This document shows, piece by piece, positions 9,280 through 20,363 of a stretch of 64,000 nt of DNA. Position numbers and translations under genes: made by a program. The DNA lies in the NCBI GenBank assembly GCA_029582265.1, contig CM055835.1, positions 16,415,580 to 16,479,579 on the forward strand, in the 5' to 3' direction. Origin of the DNA: Zoroaster sp. YZ-2022 (lineage: Eukaryota > Echinodermata > Asteroidea > Forcipulatida > Zoroasteridae). The notes under the pieces were generated by a model. It saw nothing but the letters and a program-made list of their open reading frames with translations. It was not told where the DNA came from and did no database searches. Numbering within the stretch: the stretch's first letter is position 1; every line of letters starts with the position of its first letter.

Positions 9280-12055
9280 TTAGGATATAGGGGATCCCTC
9301 AGTCTGGGGTGGGTTATGGACTTTGGATATAGAAGATCCTTCAGTCTGTAGTATAGGTCGCCAAATGTCGCTGATGAAGAAACCGATGTCCTGTGGCACA
9401 GTGTCGTGTTTGACGATCTCGATGGCCTCTCTGATGCGTCTGGGGTGCCATGCGTCGATGGGTGTGATGAGCTGCATGGGCTGCCTGCCAGTCGATTTGG
9501 TGGTCCTTGATGTGCGAGTGCTTGACGATGGCGGACTTCTCGAAATCTCCTCTGCGGCCGTGTGCTCGGTGTTCCTTCAATCTGATGGGGAGGTTGCGTT
9601 TTGTTTCGCCGATGTACACCTTACCGCACTCACAGGGGATCCGGTAGACTCCCGCTCTGTTGTTTGGGTCCGGTTTGTCCTTGTGGGTATGTAGAAGTCC
9701 TTGGAGTTTGCTGGGGGCTGAGTGGAACACATCGATGCCTGCTTGTCGGAGGATGCGTTGTAGTTTGTGAGACGTCGAACCTAGATAGGGGAGACAAGCA
9801 GAGAGGGTTAGATCACTTACCTTGCTTTTGGAGTTTGGAACCGGCTTCGCTGTGCTGATCTTGTTGGGATTGTAACCGTTGCGTTTGAGGGTAGTTCGGA
9901 TGTGCTGTAGTTCCTTGGGGAGGCTGTCCTTGTCACAAATGTTGTAGGCGCGTTGTACGAGCGTACGGTTGACCGATGACTTGATGCTTGGATGATGGAA
10001 GGAGCGCTGGTTCAGGTACCGATCTGTGTGCGTGGGCTTTCTGTAGACGTTGTGGTGTAGGGAGCCGTCTGGGTTTCTGGAAATGCCAACATCAAGGAAC
10101 GCGATCTTGTCATCTTCTTCCGTTTCCATGGTGAACTTGATGCTCGGGTGTTGCTGGTTTAGATGTTGTAGAAAATCCTGGAGTGTGTCTCTGCCGTGTG
10201 GCCAAACCACAAAGGTGTCATCCACGTATCGGAGCCACAGCTTGGGTTGGAGGTCGGCGGTGTTGAGGGAAGAGTTTTCAAACTCTTCCATGAAAATATC
10301 AGCAAGGACCGGGGATAAAGGAGATCCCATGGAGGTCCCAGCTGTCTGCTCGTAGAACTTGCCCTGAAACTGAAAACAACTTGAAGAGACACATGTTAGT
10401 AGCAAATCATGAATTTGGTCCGGGGTGAGTGATGTGCGATCATCAAGAGAAAGATCTTGTACGAGTCTGTCCTTCACCAGGAGGCATGTCTCTGTAGTTG
10501 GGACATTGGTGAATAGGGAGACAACATCAAAACTAACCAAGATGTCGCTGGGTTGAAGTGTGAGGCCCCGGGTGATCTCAACGAACTGACTGGAGTTGGA
10601 CACATGGTGTTGAGTGAGACCCACCAAGGGTCGGAGGATCTTAGCTAAATGACGGGCTGTGTTGTACGTAGGTGAACCTCTAGAGGCGACAATAGGGCGG
10701 AGAGGAACATCGGGTTTGTGAATCTTCGGCTGGCCAAAGAACCTAGGGCAGGATGAGCTGGATGGTCTGAGATGTCGGTAGAGTTGGATGGAGAGGCCAC
10801 CGGCACGGTGGAGGGCAAGGAGTTTGCTAGCGACTCTTTTTTCTATGGATGGGATGGGGTTCTTCTTGAGGGGGCGGTATGAATCGGATAATAAAATGTG
10901 ACTTACCTTGTCGGTGTATTGTGCTCGGTCCATGATGACTGTAGCGTTGCCTTTGTCTGCGGTGAGGATGTGGATGGAGCTGTCTCGTCGGATGTCCCGT
11001 AGAGCAGAAAGTTCTCCCTTGGAGAGGTTGGGCTTGGCTGGCTTGGCTTTACGCAGAACATCGCTCATCTGTAGTCTGACGTCATCAGCTGCTGTTTTGT
11101 TGAGTCGTCGCAGGGCTGGCTCAACTGACTGGATGATTTCTTCCGTTGGAATGGATTTGGGTGTGAGGGCGAAATTCATTCCCAGTGACAGTACTGATGT
11201 TTCGATAGGAGTGAGGGTGCGTTGGCTGAGGTTGACGACGGTGTGTTTCTGGAACGCGTCCTGTGAGCGGAGGTGTGAGGGTTGCCTTAGGGATATAGCA
11301 GATCCCGTAGGTTTACTTGAAGCGCGGTTGGAGCGAGATGTAGAAGATCTCCAAGACTCCGAGTCAGAAGGTCGTGGGGATACACGGGATCCCTTAGACC
11401 GTGTGAACGCGCGGGGGAATAGGGATATAGAAGATCCCGTATCCAGTCTGCTAGAAGCGCGGTTGGAGTGAGATATAGGAGATCTCCAGGACTCCGAGTC
11501 GGATGGTCGTGGGGATATAGAGGATCCCTTGGACCGGGTGAACGCGCGGGGGAATAGGGATATAGACGATCCCGTATCCAATCGTTGAAGTCGCGAAAAC
11601 TTGCTGATCTGCTTCCGGCGGGTGGTGGTGAACACGTGTCTGCTTGAAGACGAAGTGCGGGTGGTGACTTTCTCGAAGTCCTCGGGGTGGAACGTGTCGC
11701 GAAATCCTTCTTCTAGTTGGGATAGACTGCGGTCGGTGTCGGCGAGGGAGGAACGTGTGGAGGCGATCCTCTCACGAAGCAAGGAGGCGCTGGCTGAACG
11801 TAGGATGCGGCGGGAACGGAGGCTGCGAACTGGGTCATGGAGCTGTAGGCCTGGCGGGATAAGGTTGGAGTCTCGGCATCGTTTCAGGAAGGCGAGGTTG
11901 TTCATGAGTTTAGAACGTCTGATCGACGCTCGTTCAAACGACCGAACCTTGGTAGTGGTATGCTCCCCGTAGAGCGTAGATAGGTAAAACTTGTAGCTTT
12001 GCATGGTGAGGATGATAAGTAAGACTAATTGCGGTGACACCATGTGGAATCTCAA
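9280..12055 (-). CDS. Penelope-like polyprotein: reverse transcriptase + GIY-YIG endonuclease
   Basis: The main frame spans 12055-9341 (904 residues). The N-terminus is Ser/Arg-rich, with a 45-residue tandem duplication at about residues 159-248. The reverse transcriptase core follows: QPKIHKPDVPLRPIVASRGS near 443, SFDVVSLFTNVP near 508, GTSMGSPLSP near 573 and the catalytic YVDDT near 610. A GIY-YIG nuclease starts near 802 (GVYRIPCECGKVYIGETKRN). The expected end of the nuclease region (ITPIDAWHPRRIREAIEI) lies in another frame open to 9280, so one frameshift near 9480 separates the last ~60 residues. The first in-frame ATG lies inside the terminal repeat; a later Met may be the true start. 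Confidence 0.93.
11321..11590 (-). repeat. 135-bp tandem duplication inside the Penelope coding region
   Basis: Two adjacent copies starting at 11321 and 11456, 135 bp apart, so the reading frame is kept. Each encodes a TGSSISLFPRAFTRSKGS-type segment. The copies differ at several bases, so the duplication predates this insertion. Confidence 0.85.
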
Positions 12056-12077
12056 TTGAGTAGTAATTAGTTCTGAA
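11981..12077 (-). repeat. Penelope pseudo-LTR direct repeat, right copy
   Basis: Upstream copy on the minus strand, truncated so that it lacks the hammerhead-like segment present beside the left copy. It contains the first ATG of the polyprotein frame. Confidence 0.9.
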
Positions 12078-12677
12078 GATACCCGTACGCAATCTCCATT
12101 CTTCGGGGCAGTTCGATTTTAAATCAATAAACAGATAAGAGTACGGTTGACTGGTCGCGTCGGCGTAAGCTTCTACCATAAATCTTGTTTGACCGGGATA
12201 CATTTGTTTAGCCAGATGCATAACCTGAGAACGGTCTCTTGGATTCTTGAATAGAATTATATAATGGCAATTGAGGCTTACGGTCCGACTTTCTTTGGAT
12301 TGATGAAATAAGTTCTGTACGATGTTTATCACGGAGACGTTCAGGTGATGAGACCCCCTGGTAAATAGTTTGGTGACTTCGGGGTCGTTACCACACTCGC
12401 TCATCAGATCATCCAAAATAATTATGTTCCTGACTTCCGGGTCAATGAGATCCGACCAATCCTCTGGTAACCCCTCAATAAACTGAATATTAGGTAGGTC
12501 GCGAGACAGTTCCTGGTAAGCCGGCTGATATTGACCATAACACCAGATAATTCGCTCAGGCGCATCCACAAAGACATGTTTTCTATATTTGATTAATTTA
12601 CAAACCCAGTTTGTTTTGCCTGAAGATGTTGGTCCAGCCACGCAGAACGTTGCGGGATGTTTAAGCTTTGTATCCAT
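12078..12677 (-). pseudogene. Polinton DNA-packaging ATPase (FtsK/HerA type), split by insertion
   Basis: Pumps the genome into capsids in related viruses. ATG 12677 opens MDTKLKHPATFCVAGPTSSG; the Walker A loop is GPTSSGKT (residues ~15-22). Walker B is NIIILDDLMSE near residue 90. A conserved HHLNVSVINIVQNLFHQ and a family C-terminal segment (CPEEWRLRTGIF) follow. After that the frame runs into Penelope sequence and stops at 11934, adding about 46 foreign residues. The genuine last codons lie at 8899-8917. The catalytic part is intact, so a chimeric product is possible, but the element is otherwise dead. Confidence 0.9.
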
Positions 12678-12737
12678 GAGAGAGAATGACCCTATGATCT
12701 TTTAGGATCGTTATTTAATAAACCTAAATGAACGATG

Positions 12738-12992
12738 TCATGACATGAATATCATACTATATTGACGTAACACGCTTATAATTATTCGGAAGTGTTCTTT
12801 TTTGATAGCTAACAATAATACATTCGATACAAAGTCATCAGTTTCTTGTAAAGCAATATTCTTAAAATTATCAGACAACTCTATTCCAAATACATAGTAT
12901 AAAATAATAGTGCTTAATAAAACAACTAATACAATAATTAAACGACTTATCGGTGATGATAAGAGCCTCTGGGGGAATAGTGCGTTCGCCAT
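12738..12992 (-). CDS. Small Polinton membrane protein
   Basis: 84 residues with one strong transmembrane segment near residues 17-36 (SRLIIVLVVLLSTIILYYVF). It lies between the ATPase and polymerase genes, where Polintons often carry a small membrane protein. The C-terminal third (after VSNVLLLAI) becomes less regular and may follow a frameshift. Function unknown. Confidence 0.5.
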   Translation of the reverse strand: MANALFPQRLLSSPISRLIIVLVVLLSTIILYYVFGIELSDNFKNIALQETDDFVSNVLLLAIKKEHFRIIISVLRQYSMIFMS

Positions 12993-13035
12993 GATAAAGT
13001 TTGAGCAAATGTGAACAATACGTTCCGACTTGACA

Positions 13036-16000
13036 TTAAGACGGGTGATAACCGTACGGCATCGTGTTATAATCTTTCAAGATAATTCTCTTATCATAGC
13101 ACACTCTATACTCTTTCGTGAGAGGCTTTGTCTGTATCGTTTTCGTCTTACGGTCCCTGGTAATGTTATTTACATTCGTTACACTTATATTTGGTTGTTC
13201 ATTCTTATCTTTGACCATACGTACTACTGAATCAAAATTAATCTTTTTGCTATTTCGGAAATTTAATGTAAAGCCGCGGACTTTACAACATGTCTTCCCT
13301 GTGTCTAATCTATATGCATAATTCTTGGGACCGCCCGAAACAAAGCATTGAATGTGATCGCCATCTCTCGGATTTACTTCATTTGTCAGCTCACCCAAAT
13401 AGTCACCTAGCGGTGGCTTGTAACTACCCGGTCTATCGACATAAATGACACTGTCAGTATCATAATATAGTACTCTGTCTTGCAGGTTTTCCAGGACAGA
13501 GTACAATTTTAGTCGAGCGTGAGCGGTCGTGAAAGCGGCGATCACTACGTTTGTTCGGGGGTTCGGTGCCACGAATTCCTCTTCAATTGCATACTGCACT
13601 TCAACAATTGAATCATTAAAGAAATTGACATTATTGACTATTACATCGTCTGCATATAAAAGTTCATAAAGTCTGGAGGGTTCAGATACTACTTCAGTTT
13701 TGGGCAGATTTACTCGCTGCCCAAACTTCCCCCAAAAACTATTGGTAGAGCTCTAAGACCGGTTTTTTTTATACAATTTTTGCCCTGTCTAGCAAAATTC
13801 CCTCCCGCCTCTCATAGTCTGCAATGTATGCGTGAATGTCTTCTTCATTTTGACACCACTGAGGAATACCCGAACTCTCCTGCTTAATCTTTAAGAATGT
13901 ATTAATGTAGTCCGTAAACAGACCACCGGTTTTTGTTGTCGGATCGTATTGTTCGCGATGTGCAAAGTGCCATACGCTATCTATACGCTGTACGGTGTAT
14001 CCTATCTCAATGGCTTTCTGTAATTCGAGGGATACATATGTACCGTACAATGCCCGTTCATCATCATTGTGATGACAGGGCGTCTGCTGTAGTGTTTCTA
14101 CACATGTCCGACAGAGAGGAAACATGAGTTTTCCAGCAGCTCTATAGGGAAGAACAGGATGGTATAGAGTGGACGGGGGGATAATCTTACACTTAATAAG
14201 ACCAAAATACTCGGACACATATTTAAAATTTTCTGTGATTAATTCAGGGTGTCCGACAGGGTAACAACAATACTTGTTCGTAAAGGGGTATAATGAACAG
14301 AAATCCACGTATTGAATTTTCTCGTTCACTTCGACCTCGTAAAAAAGACGAGTTGCATTCGTCCGACCACCATAGAAAGCATGACGGGGGTCGAGTTGAC
14401 TACGTTCAGGGTCTGAGAGGCCATCTTTCAATGAATTACGTACATTGAGTGGTAATTCTTTGAAGATGGTATCCCATTCACACTCCCACATTTCAATGAG
14501 AGTGTATTCCGTCTGAGTCTGAATGAACCGTTTTTTCTCCATGGTCCTAGCATACACCTCATGCATTGGCATGTTAAGTTTAGGGTGTATTTTATCCCTG
14601 TTCTTATAACATAAAGGGCAGGCATGCCACCAGCAACCGTTCATTTCTAGGATTTGTTTTGTCTCATGACATATCCCATCCACTTTATACTTTCCTATTT
14701 TCATCTCCCCTCTATTACGCGCATGCTGAATATTTATCCCCTCTGAACGACCCACCCACCGCATCCACATCAGTGCTTTGTTAGACTGAATGTCAGATGC
14801 GGTGTATCCTCCGGGGGGCAATATAGCTATAGTCTCTGGAGTCAAAAAGTTCCTCCGGAAGACCAAATTACAAGCCGAGGCGATAGTAATACAGTTTTTG
14901 AAAGGGTCAACCCCCTCATCATCCTGATTACGCGACGTTATGCTCATAAATAGCTCTCTAAATTGTATACAACAACGACGTCGAATATCTACGTCGCTAA
15001 TAGTACAATATGACAACAATTCTTCCTGCAGGTCAAAGGGTTGTCCCAGGGCTTTTTCACTTTCATACCATGTGTGAAACTCATCCCGTCTTTCCGGACT
15101 CATACCATTTGGGTCATAGTATCGGATCTTGGGAAGAGGCCCTCGGTATGACTGATTGATTTTAGAATTGAACAGATGAGGGAAGAAGCCCTTCTTCAAT
15201 TCCGTCAAACCGAATGTGGCTGGTAATTTTGCCAAAGCCATTGGCAGGAAATTCATCGAATCAATGACTTTACGCTTATATTGCGGAATGTCAATGCTCA
15301 TGACTTTGGCCCCACTGTACACTACGTCAGGCACACATGCATTTTCGAATAAGTAATTCAACAGAAAATACGAATCATATCCTTTTGCATAATGTGCCAA
15401 CGTTACACTGTTATCAGTTTGGGGTGATTGGAATAGCCAATCACAAAACTTACTTTTCGTATCCGACCCCTTGAATACTTTACGAGGTGTACAGTGTTTA
15501 CATTGATAGTCGGGTAACGCAATGTTTGCGCATACTTCGCAGACCATATCCGCTACGCACAAATTTGGTTCGTGAGTGCCGTCATCCTGGGTACATTCAA
15601 AATCAAAGAAAATGTATCGCGTCACGTCCTGTCTTTTACCCTTCTTTTTTGTCACATTTCCACAAGAGGATTCTTGAACCTCCTCAATTTCATCATCCAT
15701 GATATCAAAGAACAAGGAATTCTCCTCAGATAACGTTACGTTAGAATCTTCGGGGTGACGGGTCTTGTTTTTCTTTGATTTGTCCTGTACCACTTTGATA
15801 TAACACAGGTGATCAAATGGTACCATTTCATTACAAGTGTTACAATATTTCTTATCGCAACTGTGTTTACCATGTTTTGCCGTCATGGCGGCACTCACGT
15901 ACACATCACATAACTTACAACGGTAGTACGATTGGCATATTGTTTTACGGCGCATCGTTCTGGTTTTGTGATTATTGTAGCAGATCTGATCTTTAAAGTT

Positions 16001-17128
16001 TCGATTACATTCTTCACAATGTACCCAAGAATCAATGTCACCAGTTTTACAACCCTTTGAAAAACATAGTTTACAGGCCACGTTACAGACGAATTATTGT
16101 GTCCCTTCTGACAGGTTGGACAGAAATTACTCCTGTTGAGAAAACCTGACATGGAACGTATAACGTCATAATGCCCCCGCGCTAAATGAAGGTAGATCGT
16201 TAATGGCTTTTCGGCGGGGCCCGAAAAAATACTGGCATAACAATGCTCACGGGATAGTACTATAAGCCGATAATTGGTCAAGACATCCTGAAAAGCCTGT
16301 AATTCAGTAATCCCACCCAGTTGTCCCTCTCTGATACCCGCCCTATTGTGTAGATTACGGGTTAATCTATCCAGTAGTTTTCTACCCATGAGTATGTACT
16401 TCAATTCATTATCCTGTTTTTCATGTAGAGCTTGTCCGACAGCAATAGCACGGGCTAAGCACGTTCCTGTCCCATCATCATCAATTTTAACTATGCTCCT
16501 TTTACTCGCCAAAAGTTGTTCGAGCTTCATTAGACGGGGCTGGTGTATTCGATTTTCCACCTTTTCTCATTTTCATATGAATGAAATGTATTCGTACGGT
16601 TTCATCCAGTCTGAGGTGTTTATATGACTGTAACACACTCTCAATCCTTGCTAAAAAACGCTCAACGGTTAATTCATCCATACGCATGAACGGCAGCGAA
16701 ATTGGGAAATTCAAGGAGGGAGATTCGAAAACTAATCGCACCCTATCATCTGGCTCAACACCATTCCCCAAATGATCAAATATACTTTCAAAAACTGAAC
16801 CCAGAAGAGGCGTAGCTTCTTCAAATCCTACATTATCTAAATTTAGGAATTGTACATTATAATCATACACGTAGGCCTGAAACCTCTTAATGTAGTTATC
16901 TCGTACACTTACTATTTTATAAAAGTCTTCAGGTGTACGATAATTCTGCGTCGGAGTTTTGCCTTCATCGCTCCAGTCTTCCTCGTCGGTCGACAGAGTA
17001 GCTGGCGACTGCGCGGTATCCCCCAGTGTACCCGACTCCTTCTCTCCACGAAAAATCTTGTTGGGCGGAGATTCGAATTGACCATCATCGATGTACGGCG
17101 GTAGAACTCTCTTTCCGGCGCCAGTCAT
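13036..17128 (-). pseudogene. Polinton protein-primed DNA polymerase B, several frameshifts
   Basis: Replicates the element. Four successive frames on the minus strand carry it. 17128-16502 is the family N-terminal region with NFPISLPFMRMDELTVERFL. 16560 to about 16100 has KIDDDGTGTCLARAIAVGQA and a first Cys pair. 16081-13769 has zinc-like Cys pairs, Exo I FDFECTQDD, Exo II AHYAKGYDSYF, Exo III YCTISDVDI, an endonuclease-like GKYKVDGICHETKQI insert, and Pol A VDFCSLYP. The frame open from about 13755 to 13036 has Pol B ANSFWGKFGQR, Pol C YYDTDSVIYVD and the typical end MPYGYHPS. Breaks fall near 16550, 16100 and 13750-13768. Exo II has Tyr where Asn is usual. Clearly non-functional as read. 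Confidence 0.92.
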
Positions 17129-17483
17129 AAACGATGCTTCGGCAACCCCGCTTATTCCTGCTTCCTCGGCTTACCCGTGATGAAGCGAATTCATGGTGGT
17201 ATAGACCATTGATCTCAGGGTCTTCCTCATAGTTATTATCACTTAAATGTTCTGCCAAATCAAATGGATCTTCACTGTGAAACGATAATGTTTCACATAA
17301 GTTCTCCAGTGCTTCTTCTCCCTCGTCATCACTCTCATCCATCCCCAGAAGCTCCATGATTCCAAGATCTTCCATACGTGTAAATACTGCATCTTTCTCA
17401 GCATCTGATAATTTAAAATACTGTAATAAACTAGCGCATTCTTCAATGTTGAAAGAGCCGATATCTTGTAGATCTGAAAACAT
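17085..17483 (-). CDS. Acidic Polinton ORF upstream of polymerase B
   Basis: 132 codons from ATG 17483. The sequence is acidic and helical (MELLGMDESDDEGEEALENL). It overlaps the start of the polymerase frame at 17128 in another register. It could be a separate small early protein, or the true polymerase N-terminus displaced by one more frameshift near 17130. The upstream AT-rich segment 17484-17610 probably holds the promoter. Confidence 0.45.
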   Translation of the reverse strand: MFSDLQDIGSFNIEECASLLQYFKLSDAEKDAVFTRMEDLGIMELLGMDESDDEGEEALENLCETLSFHSEDPFDLAEHLSDNNYEEDPEINGLYHHEFASSRVSRGSRNKRGCRSIVYDWRRKESSTAVHR

Positions 17484-17610
17484 GGTGAAGCGATGAATAG
17501 ACCAACTGTATCTTGTAGCATATGTTTAATTTTGTTTTACTCCTAAAATTATATACGTTTTGCTAGAATATTTTTCCCGCCCTTTTATTATTTTTGTTGT
17601 TCTCAAACCT

Positions 17611-18313
17611 AATCCCTTTGTTATGCATTTTGTCTAATCAAGATTTCGACTTTTAACAAAACATCCCTTGTTACGTTAATTCACCCCTTTGTTATGCATT
17701 TTGTCTAATCAAGATTTCCACTTTTTCTTTTGTTCGTCCTCAATCGTTGTTTGCTCCTTACTTTCCCGCATTTTTCTCACATCAAACACCTGTCAGGGTT
17801 TTTGATGTTGTTATCCATATTGTTCAAATTTCTTTTCCATTCTTTCACACACTTCCATACTCATGAATAATTCTGTCCTATCAAGATTTGGCCTCCATCC
17901 TTTGATCATATCATAATCCCTCGTGAATAATTCTGTCCCGCCAAGATTTCGACTCCTTTTGTTCAATAGATGTCTGGGCACTACCACACCTTTTGGCGCG
18001 CTAATTTAAATTTCTTTGTTATGCATTTTGTTCTATCAAGATTTGGCCTCCATCCTTTGATCATACCATAATCCCTCGTGAATAGTTTTGTCCCGCCAAG
18101 ATTTCGACTCCTTTTGTTCAATAGATGTCCGGTCACTACAACACCATTTGGCGCGCTAATTTAAATTTCTTTGTTGCATTTTGTCCTATCAAGATTTGGT
18201 CTCCATCCTTTGATCATACCATAATCCCTCGTGAATAGTTTTGTCCCGCCAAGATTTCGACTCCTTTTGTTCAATAGATGTCCGGTCACTACCACACCAT
18301 TTGGCGCGCTAAT
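17611..18313. repeat. Internal copy of the Polinton right subterminal repeat array
   Basis: Begins CCTTTGTTATGCATTTTGTC and repeats the same TTATGCATTTTGTC...ATCAAGATTTCGAC words, in the same orientation as the right terminus. Three units of about 154 bp start at 17876, 18031 and 18184; each contains CCTATCAAGATTTGG, CCCGCCAAGATTTCGACTCC and TTGGCGCGCTAAT. The block is separated from the terminal array by about 2.4 kb. Confidence 0.85.
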
Positions 18314-18467
18314 CATTCAGGGTTTATCAGGTGGTCCATTCTCTCGTATTGGGATCGATATCATTATAGCAATCCCGTACGTAGGGGGGCCATCAGAACA
18401 GCTCTATACTGACTGTTATTAGTTAACTGTATCTTCACCAGTATGACCGTCATCTGTTTATTCTACC
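18314..18467. other. Polinton interior segment, left of nested transposon
   Basis: Non-repetitive. A 63-codon frame at 18231-18422 partly overlaps the array and ends GGPSEQLYTDCY. No family recognised. It is continuous with 20175 onward if the nested transposon is removed. Confidence 0.35.
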
Positions 18468-18668
18468 AGTACCGTAATTTCCTGCGTATAAGACGCGGCT
18501 TATCTGACTTTCAAAGGTACGAAAACGTCACTGCGTCTTATCTAACGGTGCGCCTTATCTGGTGTCGCTTGAGATCAAAGTGATGATTACCGCTTGTGTA
18601 ACTTTCGGTGGACCTCAACCTAACAAAGCGGCTGTGTTTTCCAATGAAGGTCGTTAGCGCAAGATTTT

Positions 18669-18957
18669 CATGCATTCATTCACCTTTACGGCCGTGCTGT
18701 GGTTTCCGACAATGCCCATAACAACCTTTGTTGGCGCACATGTATCATGCATTCAATTCACCTTATTGCGTTGCCTTGCTTTCCGACAAAGCCGTACCAC
18801 AACTGTTGTTGGCACATGCCAATCATGCATACAATTCACCTTACTGCGTGGCCGTGCTTACCGACAAAGGCGTACCACAACTGTTGTTGGCACACACTTA
18901 TCATGCATTCAACTCACCTTACTGTGTGGCCGTGCTTACCGACATTTTATTAAGTAA
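18669..18957 (+). repeat. 78-bp tandem repeat, ~3.7 copies
   Basis: Copies begin CATGCATTCA at 18669, 18746, 18824 and 18902 and contain CCGACAAAGGCGTACCACAA-like words. All three frames stay open because 78 is divisible by 3; these frames are not genes. Confidence 0.85.
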
Positions 18958-19216
18958 TAATCTTAAAACAAAAAAAAATCAAAAAAGCACAAGCGATATC
19001 TAAACAAAAACTTTTTAAACCGGGAATGAAAATAAATTGATTTTAATATATGGGGAAAAGGAAGAAGCCATGTTTTATTCATTTTCAAACAACAGCAAAA
19101 TAGTTGAAAAACAATTTAATACCCAAACCGTGAATACAAATTCACGATGTCTTCGAGATCTGTTCAGTGTGTTTTAATTCGGAAAGTGCCATCACATCGG
19201 GCAGCAGGACGCAATT

Positions 19217-19327
19217 TATTTTTTCGTACCACACGCTGGCTATGGAGTCAACAGTTAAGGGATAGAGAGTTCTTCCTATCCCTTTACTGTTGACTCCATA
19301 GCCAGCGTGTGGTACGGAAAAAAAATA
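19217..19327. repeat. Near-perfect hairpin, ~45-bp arms
   Basis: CGTACCACACGCTGGCTATG at 19225 onward is mirrored by CATAGCCAGCGTGTGGTACG at about 19298-19317. A loop of about a dozen bases (AGAGAGTTCTTCC region) sits at the centre. Arms extend on both sides into AAAAAATAA/TTATTTTTT. Confidence 0.85.
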
Positions 19328-20174
19328 AGCCATCGGGCAGTGTGTGGCCAGTCTTTCCCGGCACCTGATTGGACCGCACTGGAATTATGATGTCATCATC
19401 GTCCACGTGTCCCTGCAGGTCATGACCAAGCTCGTCCCCATGGGTCTTGAATCCACATTCGAGACCTTCAGGTAAACGTTGGGAACAAGGTTTGTTGGGA
19501 AAGTTGCATATTAAGGGGGAATCCCGGGCTGAGCAATGGAGAGAAGCACGTGCACGTACGTATTGCATGCTTATTGGACAATTTATGGTTGCCACTTTTT
19601 ATGAATGAAATGAGCGGGATGCGACTCGCGGGATCACGTCGCGAAAATGGCTTGTTTATGCAAGCATGGAGGTAAGCAAATAATTTAACGTGTATACCAA
19701 TAACATCGTTTCCGATGCATTGCACATGACACGATAATTATACGAATTTGTGTTTGTTGATGGCTATAGTTCATTTGAAACAAACTATATTGAGAATTAT
19801 ACTTCTGAAACCAATCCGATCTCTAGCCCCACGCATGTTAGCTAACCGATTAAAAAATCAATACAATTGGATCGACAGGGCTACATTTTTCTGGGAACAT
19901 TTTCTGCTAAACACTAAACTCGGCCTTCGTCCAATTGAATAGTTTTTATTGTGGCACACAGACCATCAGTTCAGGGAGTGGCGCAACACAATGATCCCTT
20001 TGTGGCGATGTACCGACAATGAGTGGCACCCAGCTGGCCTCTGTGTCAGCGGTCATGGTGCGCCTTATACGGCGGTGCGCCTTGTACGTTGACACTTTTT
20101 ATAATCACATTCCCCCGATTCTGGGGTAATGCGCCTTATACACCGAGCGTCTTATACGCAGGAAATTACAGTAC

Positions 20175-20363
20175 GTGCGAGAATTAGGATTTATTGAAGC
20201 CGAGGATAAATGCTGAACTAAGAGAATGGGAAGGTATTCCCAAAAACTCTACTCACTTTGAGGTTATTTCTCAGATGGAGGCATTGCAATATGCTGTCAA
20301 TGTTGATGGGAACCTAGAGTACGCAAGGTTTCTGGTGCAGAGTAACCCGTCAAAGTTCAAGTA
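20175..20363 (+). CDS. Short ORF of unknown family, Polinton right side
   Basis: An open frame ending at TAA 20361-20363 encodes ELREWEGIPKNSTHFEVISQ followed by about 30 more residues to NPSKFK. It has good amino-acid complexity, unlike the surrounding AT-rich DNA. No ATG precedes the first half; an internal Met follows ISQ. It may be the last exon or remnant of a cargo gene interrupted by the transposon ending at 20169. Not recognised. Confidence 0.3.

Larger units (their letters stand above)
8918..12077 (-). mobile_element. Penelope-like retroelement inserted in the Polinton ATPase
   Basis: A 3.16-kb insertion on the minus strand with one long open frame for reverse transcriptase plus GIY-YIG endonuclease. 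Direct repeats of 97 bp lie at both ends (8918-9014 and 11981-12077) and appear identical, matching the pseudo-LTR layout of Penelope-like elements. The near-intact frame and matching repeats point to a recent insertion relative to the decayed Polinton. A degraded relative of the repeat unit occurs at 56614-56732. Confidence 0.93.
18474..20169. mobile_element. Non-autonomous DNA transposon nested in the Polinton
   Basis: Exact inverted ends of 23 bp: GTAATTTCCTGCGTATAAGA plus CGC at the left and its complement at the right. Both sides are flanked by AGTAC (18468-18472 and 20170-20174). Further complementary words (GCGCCTTAT, GCGTCTTAT) lie inside both ends. No transposase frame is present. 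The interior holds a 78-bp tandem array and a long hairpin. The superfamily is not assigned. Confidence 0.8.

Noticed and set aside
10908..11471. 187-codon plus-strand frame opposite the Penelope ORF
   Set aside because: It is antisense to a clear coding region, with no family features.
16346..16627. 93-codon plus-strand frame
   Set aside because: Antisense to the polymerase N-terminal region.
18670..19003. Three parallel frames of 84-95 codons
   Set aside because: They arise from a 78-bp tandem repeat, whose length is a multiple of three.
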